Source of the DNA: Symsagittifera roscoffensis
Lineage: Eukaryota; Xenacoelomorpha; Acoela; Convolutidae
Direction of reading: 5' to 3'
DNA: 64,000 bases
Assembly: GCF_963678635.1 (NCBI RefSeq)
Contig: NC_087062.1
Location: 89,877,845-89,941,844 of the forward strand
Below the pieces are notes generated by a model. That model had not been told where the DNA came from. It saw only the letters and a list, made by a program, of their open reading frames with translations, and did no database searches. Every line of letters begins with the position of its first letter. Position 1 is the stretch's first letter. Position numbers and translations under genes: made by a program. Of the stretch, positions 16,839-28,639 are shown piece by piece.

Positions 16839-19042
16839 CTCAAAATGTTTTTTGACAAACTACAATTGTTTTTTTCTTGTGTTTGTACTAATTTTTTTGT
16901 TTTCATACTGATATTTGTCTTAAGCCTGTTAAAAACGTAGTGTCTGATTCTCCAAGATTAGCAAATTAATTTCCACTCAAGAAACATTGTTTCTGATAAT
17001 ACACTGCCTTTTAAATTATGATCAGAGAACGAATCGAAATTTGCACGATCACATATTTTGATTGCCTAGCTGATTTGTTTTTCCATGGGATTGATAAATT
17101 TGCTGAACTTTGTCTTCATGTAATAGGAAGCCAGAATAGTGTAGGGGGCTGATAACGAGTACCTTCATGAGTAGTAGCGTTGTTTTGAAAAGAAGTGGTT
17201 GTATGATCTACTGTAGTGTTTTCAGCCCGCCATTTTTGTTAAGATCTTTTTTACTTTATCGTGAAACGTCTAGATGTAGTCTAATTTCACTCCGTTGTTT
17301 TCCACAAAACTTTTTTTAAATAAGGGTATTTTTGTCTCGGGCAATTGCGTTTTTCCTTCCTCTTTTCCAGGATGTTTTCTATAAAAGATAAGCAACTCTG
17401 TATCTTAGCTCTAACACGTAGTACAAGACTTGGTGTAGTTTTTCATAGATTACAAAATTAAGAGTAATTTTTTTTAATTCAAATTTTATGTTGGAGTTAT
17501 TGCATTAACTTTTAGCATTAGGTTGGACTACGAAAACTTGTGACAAATTATTTTTTTTTTCAATTTCTTTTTGTATTTTTAGTAAAAAGATTTCTATGAT
17601 CTACAATTTTCACTATTTTGCGTGAGTTAGTCAGTTTGTCGGTAAAATCATTGACTAACAGGTTAATAAAAATAATTTCTACCAAGTGAAATCCAGTCCC
17701 AAGCAGTGACATTTACTACTGTTTTCTGAAATCAATCATTTATGGAAAATTTTATCAATTCTAAAGGCGGGAATTGAGAAGCTCAATTTTATAGTTTTGC
17801 AAAACTTATTGTGATCAATAGAAAGAATGCACCAGAGAGATCTAATATGCTGGTATCAACCAATTTTCTAGAAACTTCCATGCAAATTGCAATAGCATCG
17901 AAAGAGTACGATGTTCTCGAACAAAAATTAGTGTTACATAGAGGGTTATGAGATAAAAGATAATCGTTAGTATCTTCGTATTTGGTTTAACCAAACAAAT
18001 TCGATAGTGTTTTAGTGATTGAGATAGGCCTGTAGGCTTCAGGTACTTGAAGGTCAACTTTTTTGTCCTCAGGCATGACAATCGCTTTTTTTTAGCTTCA
18101 ATGGAAAAAGGTTTTTTAGATATTTTTGAAAAAAAAGGTTTATGCAAATTTCATTGGAACTGTTTTTAAGAACCTATGATGGAAATTCAGATGGGGTTTT
18201 TTTTCGTTTCGATATTGGTCTACAATTAGACTGCTTTTGGTGTCTTCTTTATGCAAACAAATTACTGTTAAACCTTTATGGTTGATTGATAAGATTTGCC
18301 AAAATAAAGCTCTTTTTTATGATTTCTCGGGATAGTTTTTGAAAATATAGTACTGTTAGATCGTTTTTTGGTGTTTCTTTTGTCTTCCTTGATAATTCGT
18401 TTTTCAAGTTCCTTTTTTATATTGATTACTTTGCTATGATTTTCGTAAATTAAAAATTTAAATTTAATTTTTCATTACGCATCAAAATGGAGTAATTTCA
18501 ACTGTGTTCAGATTAAAAATATTGTACATTGCAATTTGGGTTTTTTTTTGGTAAAAGAAGTTTTAGCATTTAATTTTGGGCAGGTTTGATTCAATAATCT
18601 CCTCGAAGTAGTTTTTACATCATACTGTTTGCGTTTGAAGGGAGTTTCGTATCCACAAATATTTTTTAACTGATGGAAGTTTCAGCCATATGAATACTGT
18701 TGATTTGTTTATATGACTTTTTAAACGATTTTACATAGTCAATCGAAAGAGCAATATCCTCATTTGGTTTTCTTTGCTGTTTTGCCTTGTACGTATGATA
18801 TGTGTAAAAGGGTACTTTTTACGCTTTGATTATATGCAGATTTGCCTTCACATACATAATAATTTGTCACAATTTCAAGTTGAAGAATTATTTATGGGCG
18901 TTTACTTTGGGTTGATTTTTTTGAGCAATAAAAGCATGACGCCGTCTCTTTTTGTTTTCTGTCTGGCTCCATCCGATTCCTCCTATCTAATTGAACTAAC
19001 ACATTTTTCATTATCTAGAGCCCCTATCTTTCACAATCATCA

Positions 19043-19949
19043 GTGGTGCTACCCTGTATGAATAAACTATAGGCATTTGTTTCTCCATGGCAGTAAACTA
19101 TCCAATTGGCTCATGTTTTCTAATTCGTTTTCACTTTTGCAAACAAAAAGATCATCAATTTCTTCAGAAATCATAAGTTCCGATTGTTTTGCAAATTAAT
19201 GTTAGGTCTATAAAGTTACTCTTGTAGTTTTTTTAGTTATTTAAGATGAGAGAAAATTGTGTCACTGAACAAGGTTTTGGATGGCTGCTTCCTGGTTGCA
19301 ACGGATTTTTTCTAGAAGATTAGGAGTAATTGCTGAGAGCAGAAAAAAATAACTTCAATGATAAATGGGAGAAAGTGTTTCAATTGTAGTCTTAGTGCTA
19401 TTGTAGCACCTTGAAGAGTCACAAAACTAAAAAACAAAAAGCGCTGCAGAGGCACCCAAAAATGTCTACTGAATAAAAATTTGGCATGTCATTGAAATTA
19501 AATTGATTGTCTCTTCTATTTAGGAACTCGTAATTACTAGCTGTTCGTTATCACGAAAACGCAAGTGCAAATAAACTAATAACGTCTAAGAACAGTAGCA
19601 CTTGTTAAAATTGAAATAAAAACAGACCAAATTTGAAGAAGAATGCCGTAATTATCCCAACTTATTAGCGAATGCCCTTAGTGAAATTGATTTTGATTGA
19701 AGCACAATATATTTTGGTTTTTTCTTACTTTCTTTTTTAGGTTATAATTTTTTCGCCGAGTCGAGTGAGCAAAATTTAGTAGTAAGTACTTCAAAAAGAT
19801 CTTAAAAAAACTAAAAATTTCATCAGGAGTAGGAGATTTGGTACCGATAATTCAGTTTTTGGTACCGATAATTCAGTTTTTGGTACCGATAGTTCAGGAT
19901 TCCAATAAAGAATTTTCTTTTTCTTTTGAGTGGTGCTACCCTGTATGAA
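19043..19949 (+). repeat. Dispersed repeat beginning GTGGTGCTACCCTGTATGAA
   Basis: A block of about 130-150 bp starts at 19043 and again at 19930, and in the second duplication copy at 23935 and 24847 (one mismatch). The shared start is followed in all by a Met-Ala-like CCATGGCAG or CAATGACAG context and a stretch with TTCAAATTGGCTC or similar. It is an internal repeat older than the segmental duplication; identity unknown. Confidence 0.7.
19840..19902. repeat. Three tandem copies of a 21-bp unit
   Basis: A unit beginning GGTACCGATA and ending TTCAGTTTTT repeats at 19840, 19861 and 19882; the last copy has diverged at its end. The duplicated locus near 24798 has only one unit, so the expansion followed the duplication, or contraction occurred there. 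Confidence 0.8.
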
Positions 19950-20233
19950 AAAACTGTAAGCATCTTTTTCTCAATGACAGTAAAATTTCAAATTGGCTCG
20001 TGTTTTCCAATTCAAATTCACGTTTCAAACAAAAATAGCATCAGTTTCTGTAGTCACGAATTTCACTCAGTGACTAGATCAAGCACACAATTGTATGAGT
20101 GTTTCATAGAAGTCACTCAGGTGGGTTTCCAGTATCTTGATTTCTCGCTTTTTTGTACGATTATCTGTTACTGAATACTTTAAATGTATTCTGGAGTTGA
20201 TTGTTTTTGATTATCATTACCTCTTACTGGATT

Positions 20234-20370
20234 GTAAGTTCACATGACTACATACGCTGTTCAATCACAATGCCTTCTGTTTGTCGGCAAAACTATTGCA
20301 AAAAACTTGTTAAAATTACTTTTGCCAACAAACGGAAGGTATTGAGATTTTCAACAGTACATGTCGAATT
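20234..20370. repeat. Foldback hairpin element, copy 1
   Basis: Inverted arms around a core CCTTC(T/C)GTTTGTCGGCAAAA and its complement TTTTGCCAACAAACGGAAGG. The same element is present in the second duplication copy at 25178-25322, where the outer arms are better preserved. Confidence 0.7.
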
Positions 20371-20659
20371 TCGTATTAATTTCAAACTTGATCTCAAGAA
20401 ATGTCCAAAATTTTTTTGTTTTTCAAACTTTTCTCTCAAAAAAACTATCCAATATGGATTAAAGGGCAGTCGGAACATTCAGAACTTTGCCCTGTTAAAC
20501 GATGATTGTTTTTTTGATAACCTCCATTTTTTGTGCATGATTGTTGAGTCGTTTTGGTTTATAAATTCTGAATGCATTCTACAATTAAATTTTATAAAGT
20601 TTAATTGAGGTGTTCATAAAATCTAATTGTATGAAATCTAAGTTATTCTGTAGAAAGTT

Positions 20660-20872
20660 TTAAAAAAATCAATTCAAAGTGAAATTTGAGTATTGAGTAT
20701 TGATGCCGATAAATACTAAGTAACTGTTGGATCACTTAACAATCCCTTTTTAACCCCATTTCTTAAAAAGGGATTGTTAAGTGATCCAACAGTTACTTAG
20801 TATTTATCGGCATTAATACTCAATTTGAAAAAAAAAATTGAAAATTTTACTTTGAATTGATTTTTTTAAGAT
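20660..20872. repeat. Foldback element with near-perfect 61-bp arms
   Basis: Positions 20693-20753 and 20763-20823 are inverted copies with a single mismatch around a 9-nt loop (CCCCATTTC). A second outer pair of about 25 bp (near 20661-20687 and 20846-20872) extends the palindrome to some 213 bp. It is missing from the other duplication copy, so it is a later insertion or was lost there. Consistent with a MITE-type foldback; no target duplication assigned. Confidence 0.85.
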
Positions 20873-21796
20873 TAGTAGATTTGAGATTGTAGATTTGAGA
20901 TTTTTTTGAGATTGTTGAGTAGATTAAAATAGTTATTTTTTTGGCCAATCAGAATGCTGCAAAGTTAGAATTCGCAATAGGAAGCACTGTGCTAATTTAC
21001 TGTAATTAATCATGGGGGGGGGGGGGAGATCACACAATTATATTGTCCCCCTATTTATTCATAGAGGGGAGAGATTGATAAGTAGATACCACAAAGGGGG
21101 AAGATTGTTAAGTAAATCCCAAATTTTTTCTTCAAAAACAAAAAAATTTAATTTTCAAATAAAAACTTTTTGATTTTAATTCCACATTTCTGATTTCATT
21201 TTTCTGTAATTATATATTTAAAATTATCAAAATTATTCCTATTTTAATTTCAAGAAACCTAAATTTTGATTCGTCAAAAATTTTTGAATTTTCTCAAGCT
21301 GCGTTTAATTTTAACTCGAATACTATCAAATAACTCAAAAAGGCATGATTCTCTAATAAACTTGTAATTTGCGTCTGTTGTTTAATTGATGCCAAATTCT
21401 TGCTAATACAGAGGACTTAGGGTAACTTGAATCAAGATACAAAATAGAGTCGGAAATTGAGTGACCTTTGAAATTGTTCCGACTTTCGATGAAAACAGAA
21501 CATTTATGCTTTGGCCGTTTTTTTTATTATTGGATAAGTAGCGCGATTTATTGCGTTCTTATAGCACGCGGAAGCGGTGCATCAAAGCGTTTAAAAATTC
21601 AATTGAGGCCCGCTGTTTGGTCCTATTAAAACACTATTATTTGTGTCGATTATGTGTAACCAATTTAAGCAACCTGTTCTATTATAATAGAGAGATATTA
21701 GATTATTTTCATAAAGATTATATTGCATTATAATTCCACTAAAATGTATCTTTATCTCCACGCAATCTCAACAGAACCTATTTTTTCGCCCTGAAA

Positions 21797-21962
21797 TTGC
21801 CCTGAAATCGCAATAAAATTGATTGCTTTCGCCATAAAATTGCAAAAAAATCTATTGTTTTTGCCATAAAAATTGCAATAAAATCTATTGTTCTTGCCAT
21901 AAAACTGCCATAAAATCGCAACAAAAAATATTGCTACCGCCATAAAATTGCAATAAAATCTA
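21797..21962. repeat. Minisatellite of a GCCATAAAATTGCAATAAAATC theme (variable)
   Basis: Five to six degenerate units of roughly 25-33 bp built on GCCATAAAATTGC and AATAAAATCTATTG occur in tandem. The minus-strand 72-codon frame across them is an artefact of the repeat and is not called as a gene. Confidence 0.7.
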
Positions 21963-22930
21963 GGACCCAAAAAATCGATTATGTTGTCTTTCGGTCAAAA
22001 AAATATGCAACAAAAATTTTAAAAAATATTATTGTAAATCAGACTTAGGGCAAAATCATATGTAACAAATGAAGAAAAAATGGGTCAATATAAATCACAC
22101 TTTGAGCTCAAAATTGTGCAACAAAAATATAGAAAACAATCATCTTAAATCAGATATAATTCCAATATAATTGACATTAAAATAGAGTTTTTTAATCGAT
22201 GTTTTTAACCATTTAATCGATTATTTTACTCTGCGACCACAAAATCATCAGATAGAAGGTTATTAAAAGAATAAGTTTTTGCTCGACCATAAAGTCGCCA
22301 GATAATAGATAATAATCGGAGAAACTTCGATGCGAGATCCACCCCGAGCGCAAATATTTCGGTACTTCCGTTACGAAAGTCGCAACAATAACTTTTTAAC
22401 TGGCTTGAAAATGCTGTCGGAACAATTAGAGATTTGCCCTGATAGACATGCTGTCTTGTTTTATTATATCATCATCAAATTCAAAACTGAAAAGACAATT
22501 AACAAGCACTTCTCAAGCGACAATGAGTTATAGCTTCGTTTTTCAAGTGTCGGATTTAAGAGGGCAGTGGCAGCAGACCGTCTCCCCGATAGGAATTTGA
22601 CTCTCTTCCATCACAATATTTTCCCATATTCGTTTTTTACATTTATTAAAAACTCATCTGGGGTATTTTTAGCGCAAAAAACGTATTTTATTTTGAATCA
22701 AAATGATTCAAAAAGTGGTTCAAAAACTAACAGTCAAAAAAATGCGTGCAAGTTCTTGTAAAATTTCTATTGCTCATTAAGTTCTTTGACAAACTACATT
22801 TGTTTTTGTTTTTGTGTTTGTACTAATTTTTTTGTTTTCATACTGATATTTGTTTTAAGCCTGTTAAAAAGTGGTGTCTGATTCCCCAAAATTAGCAAAA
22901 TGACTTTCACTCGAGAAACATTGTTTCAGA

Positions 22931-23130
22931 GGCTCTTTTTCCTTTCCCCCCCACCTCACTTAAACATGAATTTTATGCTCTAACGAGTGGTTTTACAAGG
23001 TTAATTATGAAGTCCAAATATGTTTGTCATGGCCTAATTAGTCTTCATGTCAATTTTCATGACAATTGGAAGAAGGAACAGTAACTTCAAATATAAAAAT
23101 TTGCAGGTGGGGGGAAAAGGAAAACGAGCC
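22931..23130. mobile_element. 200-bp TIR (MITE-like) element
   Basis: Terminal inverted repeats of about 26 bp start GGCTC(G)TTTTCC...CCCCCC-ACCT at both ends. Flanks are GTTTCAGA on the left and GTTTCTGA on the right, and the empty site in the other duplication copy reads GTTTCTGA (near 16989), so an 8-bp target duplication with one change fits. That size is typical of hAT transposons. It has no coding capacity, so it is non-autonomous. Confidence 0.8.
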
Positions 23131-25177
23131 GTTTCTGATAATACACTCTAATTTAAATTAAGATCGGAGAACAAATCGAAATTTGCACGGTCACATGTTT
23201 TGATTGCCCACTTGATTTGTTTTTCCATGAGATTGATAAATTTGCTGAATTTTGTCTTCATTCAATAGGAGGGCAGGTTAGTGTAGGTGGCTGATAACGA
23301 GTACTTTCATGAGTAGAAGTGTTGTTTTGGAAAGAAGTGATTGTATGATCTACTGTAGTGTTTTTAGCCCGCCACTTTTTTAAAATCTTTTTTTTTCTAC
23401 ATCGTGAATTGTCTGGATGTAGTCTGATTTCACTCCGAGGTTTTCCCCAATAGTTTTTTTTTAAATAAAGGTATTTTTGTCTCAAGCAATTGCGTTTTTC
23501 TTTCCTCTTTTCCAGAAGGTTTTCTGCAAAAGATAAGCAGCTCGCGATCTTAGCTTTAACACGTAGTACAAGAGTTGGTGTAGTTTTTGATAGAAAATTT
23601 TTTTTTGACTTTTTAAACGATTTTACATAGTCAATCGAAAGAGCAATATCCTCATTTGGTTTTCCTTGCTGTTTTGCCTTGTACGTAGGATATGCGTAAA
23701 AGGGTACTTTTTACGCTTTGATTATATGCAGATTTGCCTTCACATACATAATAATTTGTCACAATTTCAAGCTGAAGGATTATTTATGGGCGTTTACTTT
23801 GGGTTGATTTTTTTTAGCAGTAAAAGCATGACGCCGCCTCTTTTTGCTTTCTGTCTGGCTTCATCCGATTCCTCCTATCTAATTGAACTAACACATTTTT
23901 CATTATCTAGAGCCCCTATCTTTCACAATCATCAGTGGTGCTACCCTGTATGAATAAACTATAGGCATTTGTTTCTGCATGGCAGTAAACTATCAAATTG
24001 GCTCATGTTTTCCAATTCATATTCACATTCGCAAACAAAAAGATCAGCAATTTCTCTAGCCACCATTAGTTCTGATTGTTTCCTGTAGAAATTTCTGCAA
24101 ATTAATGTTGAGTCTATAAAATTGATCTTGTAGTTTTTGGTTATTTACGATGAAATTAAATTGTGTCACTGAACAAGGTTTTAGATGGCTGCTTCCTGGT
24201 TGCAACAGAATTTTTCTAGAAGATTATGAGTGATTGCTGGAAGCAGAAAAAAAAACAACTGAAAAAATAAGGGGAGAAAGTGTTTCAAATTTAATTTTAA
24301 TGTTATTGTAACACCTTGGAGAGTCACTAAACTAAAGGCGCTGCTGAGGCACCCAAAAAAGTCTACTGAAAAAAAAACATTGGAAAGTCATTGAAAACAT
24401 TTTGATTTTCTCTTCTACTTTGGACATCGTAATTACTAGCTGTTCGTTATTACGAAAACGCAAGTGCAAACAAATTTATTACGTCTAAGAACAGTAGCAC
24501 TTGTTGAAAATTTAAAAAAACCGACCAAATTTGAAGAATAATGCCGTAATTATCCCAACTTATTAGCGACTGCCCTAAGTAAAATTGATTTTGATTGAAG
24601 CCTCTGTAGCAGTATAATTTATTTTGGTTTTTTCTTACTTTCTTCGTTAAGATATAGTTTTTTCGCCGAGTGGAGTGAACTAAATTCAGTAGTAATTACT
24701 TCAAAAAGATCTTGAAGATTAAAAAAGACTGCATTAGGGGAAGGAGTTTTTCTAAGAACAGAGTTGATCTCACCTTGGACTAAAACGCGTTTTAATTTTT
24801 GTTACCGATAATTCAGGATTCCAATTAGGAATTTTTTTTCACTTCAGTGGTGTTACCCTGTATGAAGAAGGCATCTTTTTCTCCATGGTAGGCATCAGTG
24901 TAGGCATCTTTTTCTCCATGGCAGTAAATTATCAAAATGGCTCATGTTTTCAAAATCACATTCACATTTCAAACTAAATTATCATCAGTTTCTTTAGTAA
25001 GCATTTTCACTCAGTGTCTAGATCGAGCAAGCAATTATGTGATTGTTTCATACAAATCAGTCAAGTGGGTTTCCAGTATCTTGATTTCTCGCTTTTTTGT
25101 ACGATTATCTGTTACTGAATACTTTAAATGTATTCTGGAGTTGATTGTTTTTGATTATCATTACCTCTTTCTGGTTT

Positions 25178-25322
25178 CTAACTTCACATGAAGACATCTG
25201 CTGTTCAATCACAACGCCTTCCGTTTGTCAGTAAAAATATTGCAAGCAAATTTTTTTAATTAGTTTTGCCGACAAACGGAAGGTAACGAGGTTGAACAGC
25301 AGATGTCGTCACGTGAACTTAG
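25178..25322. repeat. Foldback hairpin element, copy 2
   Basis: Arms of about 60 bp, from CTAACTTCACATGA...GACATCTGCTGTTCAA on the left to its imperfect complement ending at 25322, with an AT-rich loop. Same element as 20234-20370 but with better-kept pairing. Confidence 0.8.
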
Positions 25323-25762
25323 TCGTAACATTTAGGTCGCTAGGTAGCTAGGTCGTAAAAATTGAATATCAACATGAATTTTTTCCAATATTTTCAAACT
25401 GCGTTTAATTTCAGCTCGAATACAATCAAATAACTCAAAACGATATGATTCTCTAACAAACTTGCCGTTTTTATTCAATAATATTTCGAGTTTTAACCAA
25501 GCGTTTTTGACGAAATTTTTTATATCGTGCAAAACTTTTTGTTGTCATTAGCTCCAATCAAAAAAATACCTGTGCCTATATTTTGTAAAGTTACATGTGT
25601 TTGAAAATTACCAATTTGACTAATATTGGACAATTAGCGCGCAATTTATTGCGTTCTAATAACACGCAGAAGCGGCGGATCAATGCGTTTACAATAACAC
25701 GCGGAAGCGGTGGATCAAAGCCAGCTATTCGGTCTTATTAAAACACAAACATTATATATGCT

Positions 25763-26063
25763 GCTTTGCTTATTAATTTTATAAGACCAACAGCAGCACA
25801 AATAAACATTGATTTGAAAACTTGATCAACCAAAAATGGAGAACTTTTGCAAAACATGGCAATGCGACGGATCCAGCGTTGATCAAAAATTATTGGACGA
25901 ATACCAGAAGAATGTAAACACAAACATGATAAAACACGTGTGGTGGAATTATATGAAGAAAAAATTAATTTTGTTTTCATTTTTCAATTATTTCGTCAAA
26001 TATGCAACCAAACAAGACTGCTCATATCCGGGGGAAGCCCTGAACGTTCAAACTGCATTTTAA
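25763..26063 (+). pseudogene. Duplicated promoter and first 26 codons of the FABP-like gene
   Basis: Positions 25763-25912 match 27075-27224 without gaps and with only about four differences. They include the TATA-like box, 5' leader, ATG (25836) and the first 25-26 codons; the two coding differences are silent. Past this point the sequence departs and the frame ends after 49 unrelated codons at 26063. The break falls where animal FABP genes usually carry their first intron, and GTAAAC follows codon 26 at 25914. It may be a truncated tandem duplicate, or an alternative first exon able to join the downstream gene in frame. Confidence 0.75.
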
Positions 26064-27089
26064 GGTCTATGGAGCAGTATTAACATGAAAAAGTTAAATG
26101 TAAGAAAAATAAATAAAAAATTTAAGATTTTCTGTGAAAAAAAATCACCAGACACGCCATATAAAGTACAAAGTAATAATGTTCGCTCACAGTAACAAAT
26201 CAAATATAGCAAAAAAGCTTCCTTCAACCAATTTGGAACGATTTCTAGGACGGATGAAATCTCCGCTGACGCATTAATAGCACGAAATACATCGCACGTT
26301 ATTTGTCCCAAATTGGCGATCTATAAACCCCCTAACTTTACAAAAAAAATGATCATAGGTTAATATCTTTTCAACTTTTAGCTCAAGACAACAATAGCTT
26401 TTGAGTGATAAGAAAATCGTCTAAAAGTCTAGTTAAAAAGTCGAAATTTCTCTGAAGGAAAAAAAACCTACCCCGACCACAAATCTTCCGTTGATTTCGT
26501 TGAGAAGTCGGAACAATAACTTTTTAGTTGGCTTTAAAATGCTGTCGGAACCTTTAGGGACTTGCCCTGATGTACGTGCAGTCTTGTTTTATTATATCAT
26601 CATCTAAAAAAATAAAAATTGAAAATGCAATTAACAAAGTGTCGGATTTAAGAGTGCAGTGGTGGCAGACAGTCTCCTCGATAGCAATTCGACTCGCCTC
26701 CCATCACAATATTTTCCCATATTAGATTTTTTTACATCTATTAAAAACTCATTTGGGGTTTATTTCGAGGAAATACCCGCGCAAAAAACGTGTTTTGTTT
26801 TAAATCAAAATGATTCAAAAAGATATGTTCAAAAACTACAAGTCAAAAAAGTTCGTAAAAAAAGTTCTGTTAAAAACCCGCCCACTTGCAAAATTAATAT
26901 AACCGCCTTTTACGATACCGATATCTTTATTCTGGTATACGCTTAAATACTTTTCTCTTCAGCTTGGCTTTGTTGCAGCTTATGCGTATGAAACATTCAA
27001 CGTTTTCTTACGCCGAACATTCAAGACAAAAAACGAATTGAAAAACAACTGAATAATTATTGTTCGATTTATGCGCTTTGCTTATTAAT

Positions 27090-27097
27090 TATATAAG
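27090..27097 (+). promoter_or_regulatory. TATA-like box of the FABP-like gene
   Basis: TATATAAG lies 51 bp before the ATG at 27148, giving room for a start site around 27120 and a leader of about 25-30 nt. The upstream duplicate has TTTATAAG at the matching place (25778-25785). Confidence 0.6.
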
Positions 27098-27147
27098 ACC
27101 AACAGCAGCATAAATAAACATTGATTTGAAAACTTGATCAACCAAAA

Positions 27148-27636
27148 ATGGAGAACTTCTGTAAAACATGGCAATGCGACGGATCCAGCGTTGATCAAAA
27201 ATTATTGGACGAATACCAGAAGAAGGTCCAACTTGGATTCCTCATGCGAAAAGCTATGAAACTTTCCAAGAAACCTCTGGTCGCGTTCCGCAAAGAAAGC
27301 GACGACCAGTACATGTTTCTGTTCAAGTCTGCCAAAAGTGGAATCGGCGCAATTTCCAATAATCTCGGACCGTTTAAACTGAATGGGGGAGAGAGAGACT
27401 TAATTTGGAAAAGACCTGACGGTGAACAGTTTTACGTGGTGTTCACAATATCACTCGACGGGACTTGTTTGACCCAGACAAACACACACGTGAATGGAAA
27501 AATGCCTCCAGGAGTCACTACACGGACACTTGTGAAGGGTGGGGACGGAAGCTACAACAAGATGGAAGTAACCCAAGAATGCGACGGAGTCAAAATATCC
27601 CAAAATTGGGATTTGATCGATTTCACGATAGATTGA
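27148..27636 (+). CDS. Fatty-acid-binding-protein-like (calycin) gene, intronless
   Basis: A 162-residue protein that probably carries a hydrophobic ligand in the cytosol, as there is no signal peptide. The N-terminal Phe-x-x-Thr-Trp and the following Gly-Phe...Arg-Lys-Ala...Lys-Lys-Pro pattern (residues 32-46) resemble the first strand and helix-turn-helix lid of FABPs. The C-terminal half has alternating strands with Asp-Gly turns and the Gln-Thr-Asn...Arg-Thr-Leu-Val-Lys-Gly-Gly pattern expected of the later barrel strands. FABPs are usually about 130-135 residues, so this one is long, with additions in the middle. The ATG context is AAAATGG. The upstream TATA box and 5' leader also occur in a second copy 1312 bp upstream. 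Base composition is less AT-rich than the surroundings, as expected of coding DNA. Another lipocalin-like family is possible. Confidence 0.72.
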   Translation: MENFCKTWQCDGSSVDQKLLDEYQKKVQLGFLMRKAMKLSKKPLVAFRKESDDQYMFLFKSAKSGIGAISNNLGPFKLNGGERDLIWKRPDGEQFYVVFTISLDGTCLTQTNTHVNGKMPPGVTTRTLVKGGDGSYNKMEVTQECDGVKISQNWDLIDFTID

Positions 27637-27752
27637 TTCATAATATACTAATATAAACTGTTACCTATGTATATTTACAAATTAATTGAGCAATTATATA
27701 CTGAATGTAGCGCTTCCCAGTGTCGAGGCGCGGAGCTGGAGAATAATTTTGC

Positions 27753-27828
27753 TGGAATAAAAAATTTTGCATTAATTTTTTGCTGGAAGCATAATAAAGT
27801 ATGCTCTAAGTCATTAATAAAATAGTTG
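27753..27828 (+). terminator. Likely polyadenylation region of the FABP-like gene
   Basis: Three AATAAA hexamers occur between about 27755 and 27825, some 120-190 nt after the stop codon. This is normal for a short animal 3' UTR. Confidence 0.5.
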
Positions 27829-27829
27829 T

Positions 27830-28639
27830 AAGTGGCAGCATACTCGGGTTAAGGTATTCGACTTATGTTTCGACCGAATTTGGTCGAACATACTGATATT
27901 GCTCGACACAAAATTCGTGGCCGAAAGCAGAAGACCTTTCATTCGAGCACAAACTCGAAAAAATGGTCGAAACATCTAACATTTAATTAGATGAGAAACG
28001 TTATCTCTTACCTTGGAGTTAGAACTAGTCATCACGTAGCTGGTTGTTTTCTAAATTGTGGAGGTGGAGCAATAAGCAGAATGGTCCAAGTGCAGAATGG
28101 GTCCAAGAGCAGAAAAACAGAAAAATATTGACTTATATTGGTTTATACGGGCTAATTGATGAAACAATAATTAGAATCGCCAAAAAATACCAAGAAAACG
28201 GACAAAATATGCATGAAGAGATTAATTTCATTAAGTTTTTTTATTGAATTTTTTAATTTTTTTTTTAAAATTCCTGATTAAACTGCTCAAATTATGTATA
28301 AAATGTTCGTTGCTTTGCTATTATTGACGTTTCTGATAACTTTTTTACCGATTAGCTTATAGAAGTTGATATTTTTCTATTTTTCTGCTCTTAGACCATT
28401 CTGCTTATTGACTGGCCACCGTAAATTGGATAGTTTTCGAATAGAAACAGTCGATGTTTCTACTAATCGGCTATGTAAAAAAAAACATTAAAATTGGCAG
28501 CACTTTAATTAGGATCTCTGTTTGTAAAAATAGAGCTAATTGATTGATATTGAAAATTATAAATTTCTTCCTCTTTTTCTTCTTTTTTTCAAACACTCCA
28601 AAATCACAGAAACACTCCAAAATCACAAAAATTGTCAAA
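27830..28639. other. Non-coding DNA
   Basis: No gene is supported. A phrase containing GCAGAATGGTCCAAG near 28077 is partly repeated in inverse form near 28384-28410 (GACCATTCTGCTTATTG), so 28060-28410 may be a remnant with inverted ends. Confidence 0.35.

Larger units (their letters stand above)
16839..22785 (+). repeat. Copy 1 of an old segmental duplication
   Basis: Blocks match copy 2 in the same order: 16839-17440 with 22786-23590, 18700-20370 with 23605-25320, 21260-21640 with 25360-25740, and 22330-22760 with 26470-26860. Identity looks like 80-90 per cent by eye. Between the blocks each copy has private insertions or deletions, such as 17440-18700 and 20660-20872 here. No gene is recognised; the 95-codon ORF at 18774-19061 has a near twin at 23666-23953, but this follows from the duplication. 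Confidence 0.75.
22786..26880 (+). repeat. Copy 2 of the old segmental duplication
   Basis: Partner of 16839-22785 with the same block order. It carries the 200-bp TIR element at 22931-23130 and the FABP promoter and first-exon copy at 25763-25912, neither of which I find in copy 1. It lacks the 1.26-kb segment present at 17440-18700. The functional FABP-like gene follows immediately after its end. Confidence 0.72.

Noticed and set aside
18774-19061. 95-codon ORF with a near-identical twin at 23666-23953, looking like a conserved gene
   Set aside because: Both lie in the segmental duplication, so similarity reflects duplication of DNA; no motif and no stronger conservation than the flanks.
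21752-21970. 72-codon ORF with repeated Phe-Tyr-Cys-Asn-Phe units
   Set aside because: Translation of a minisatellite.
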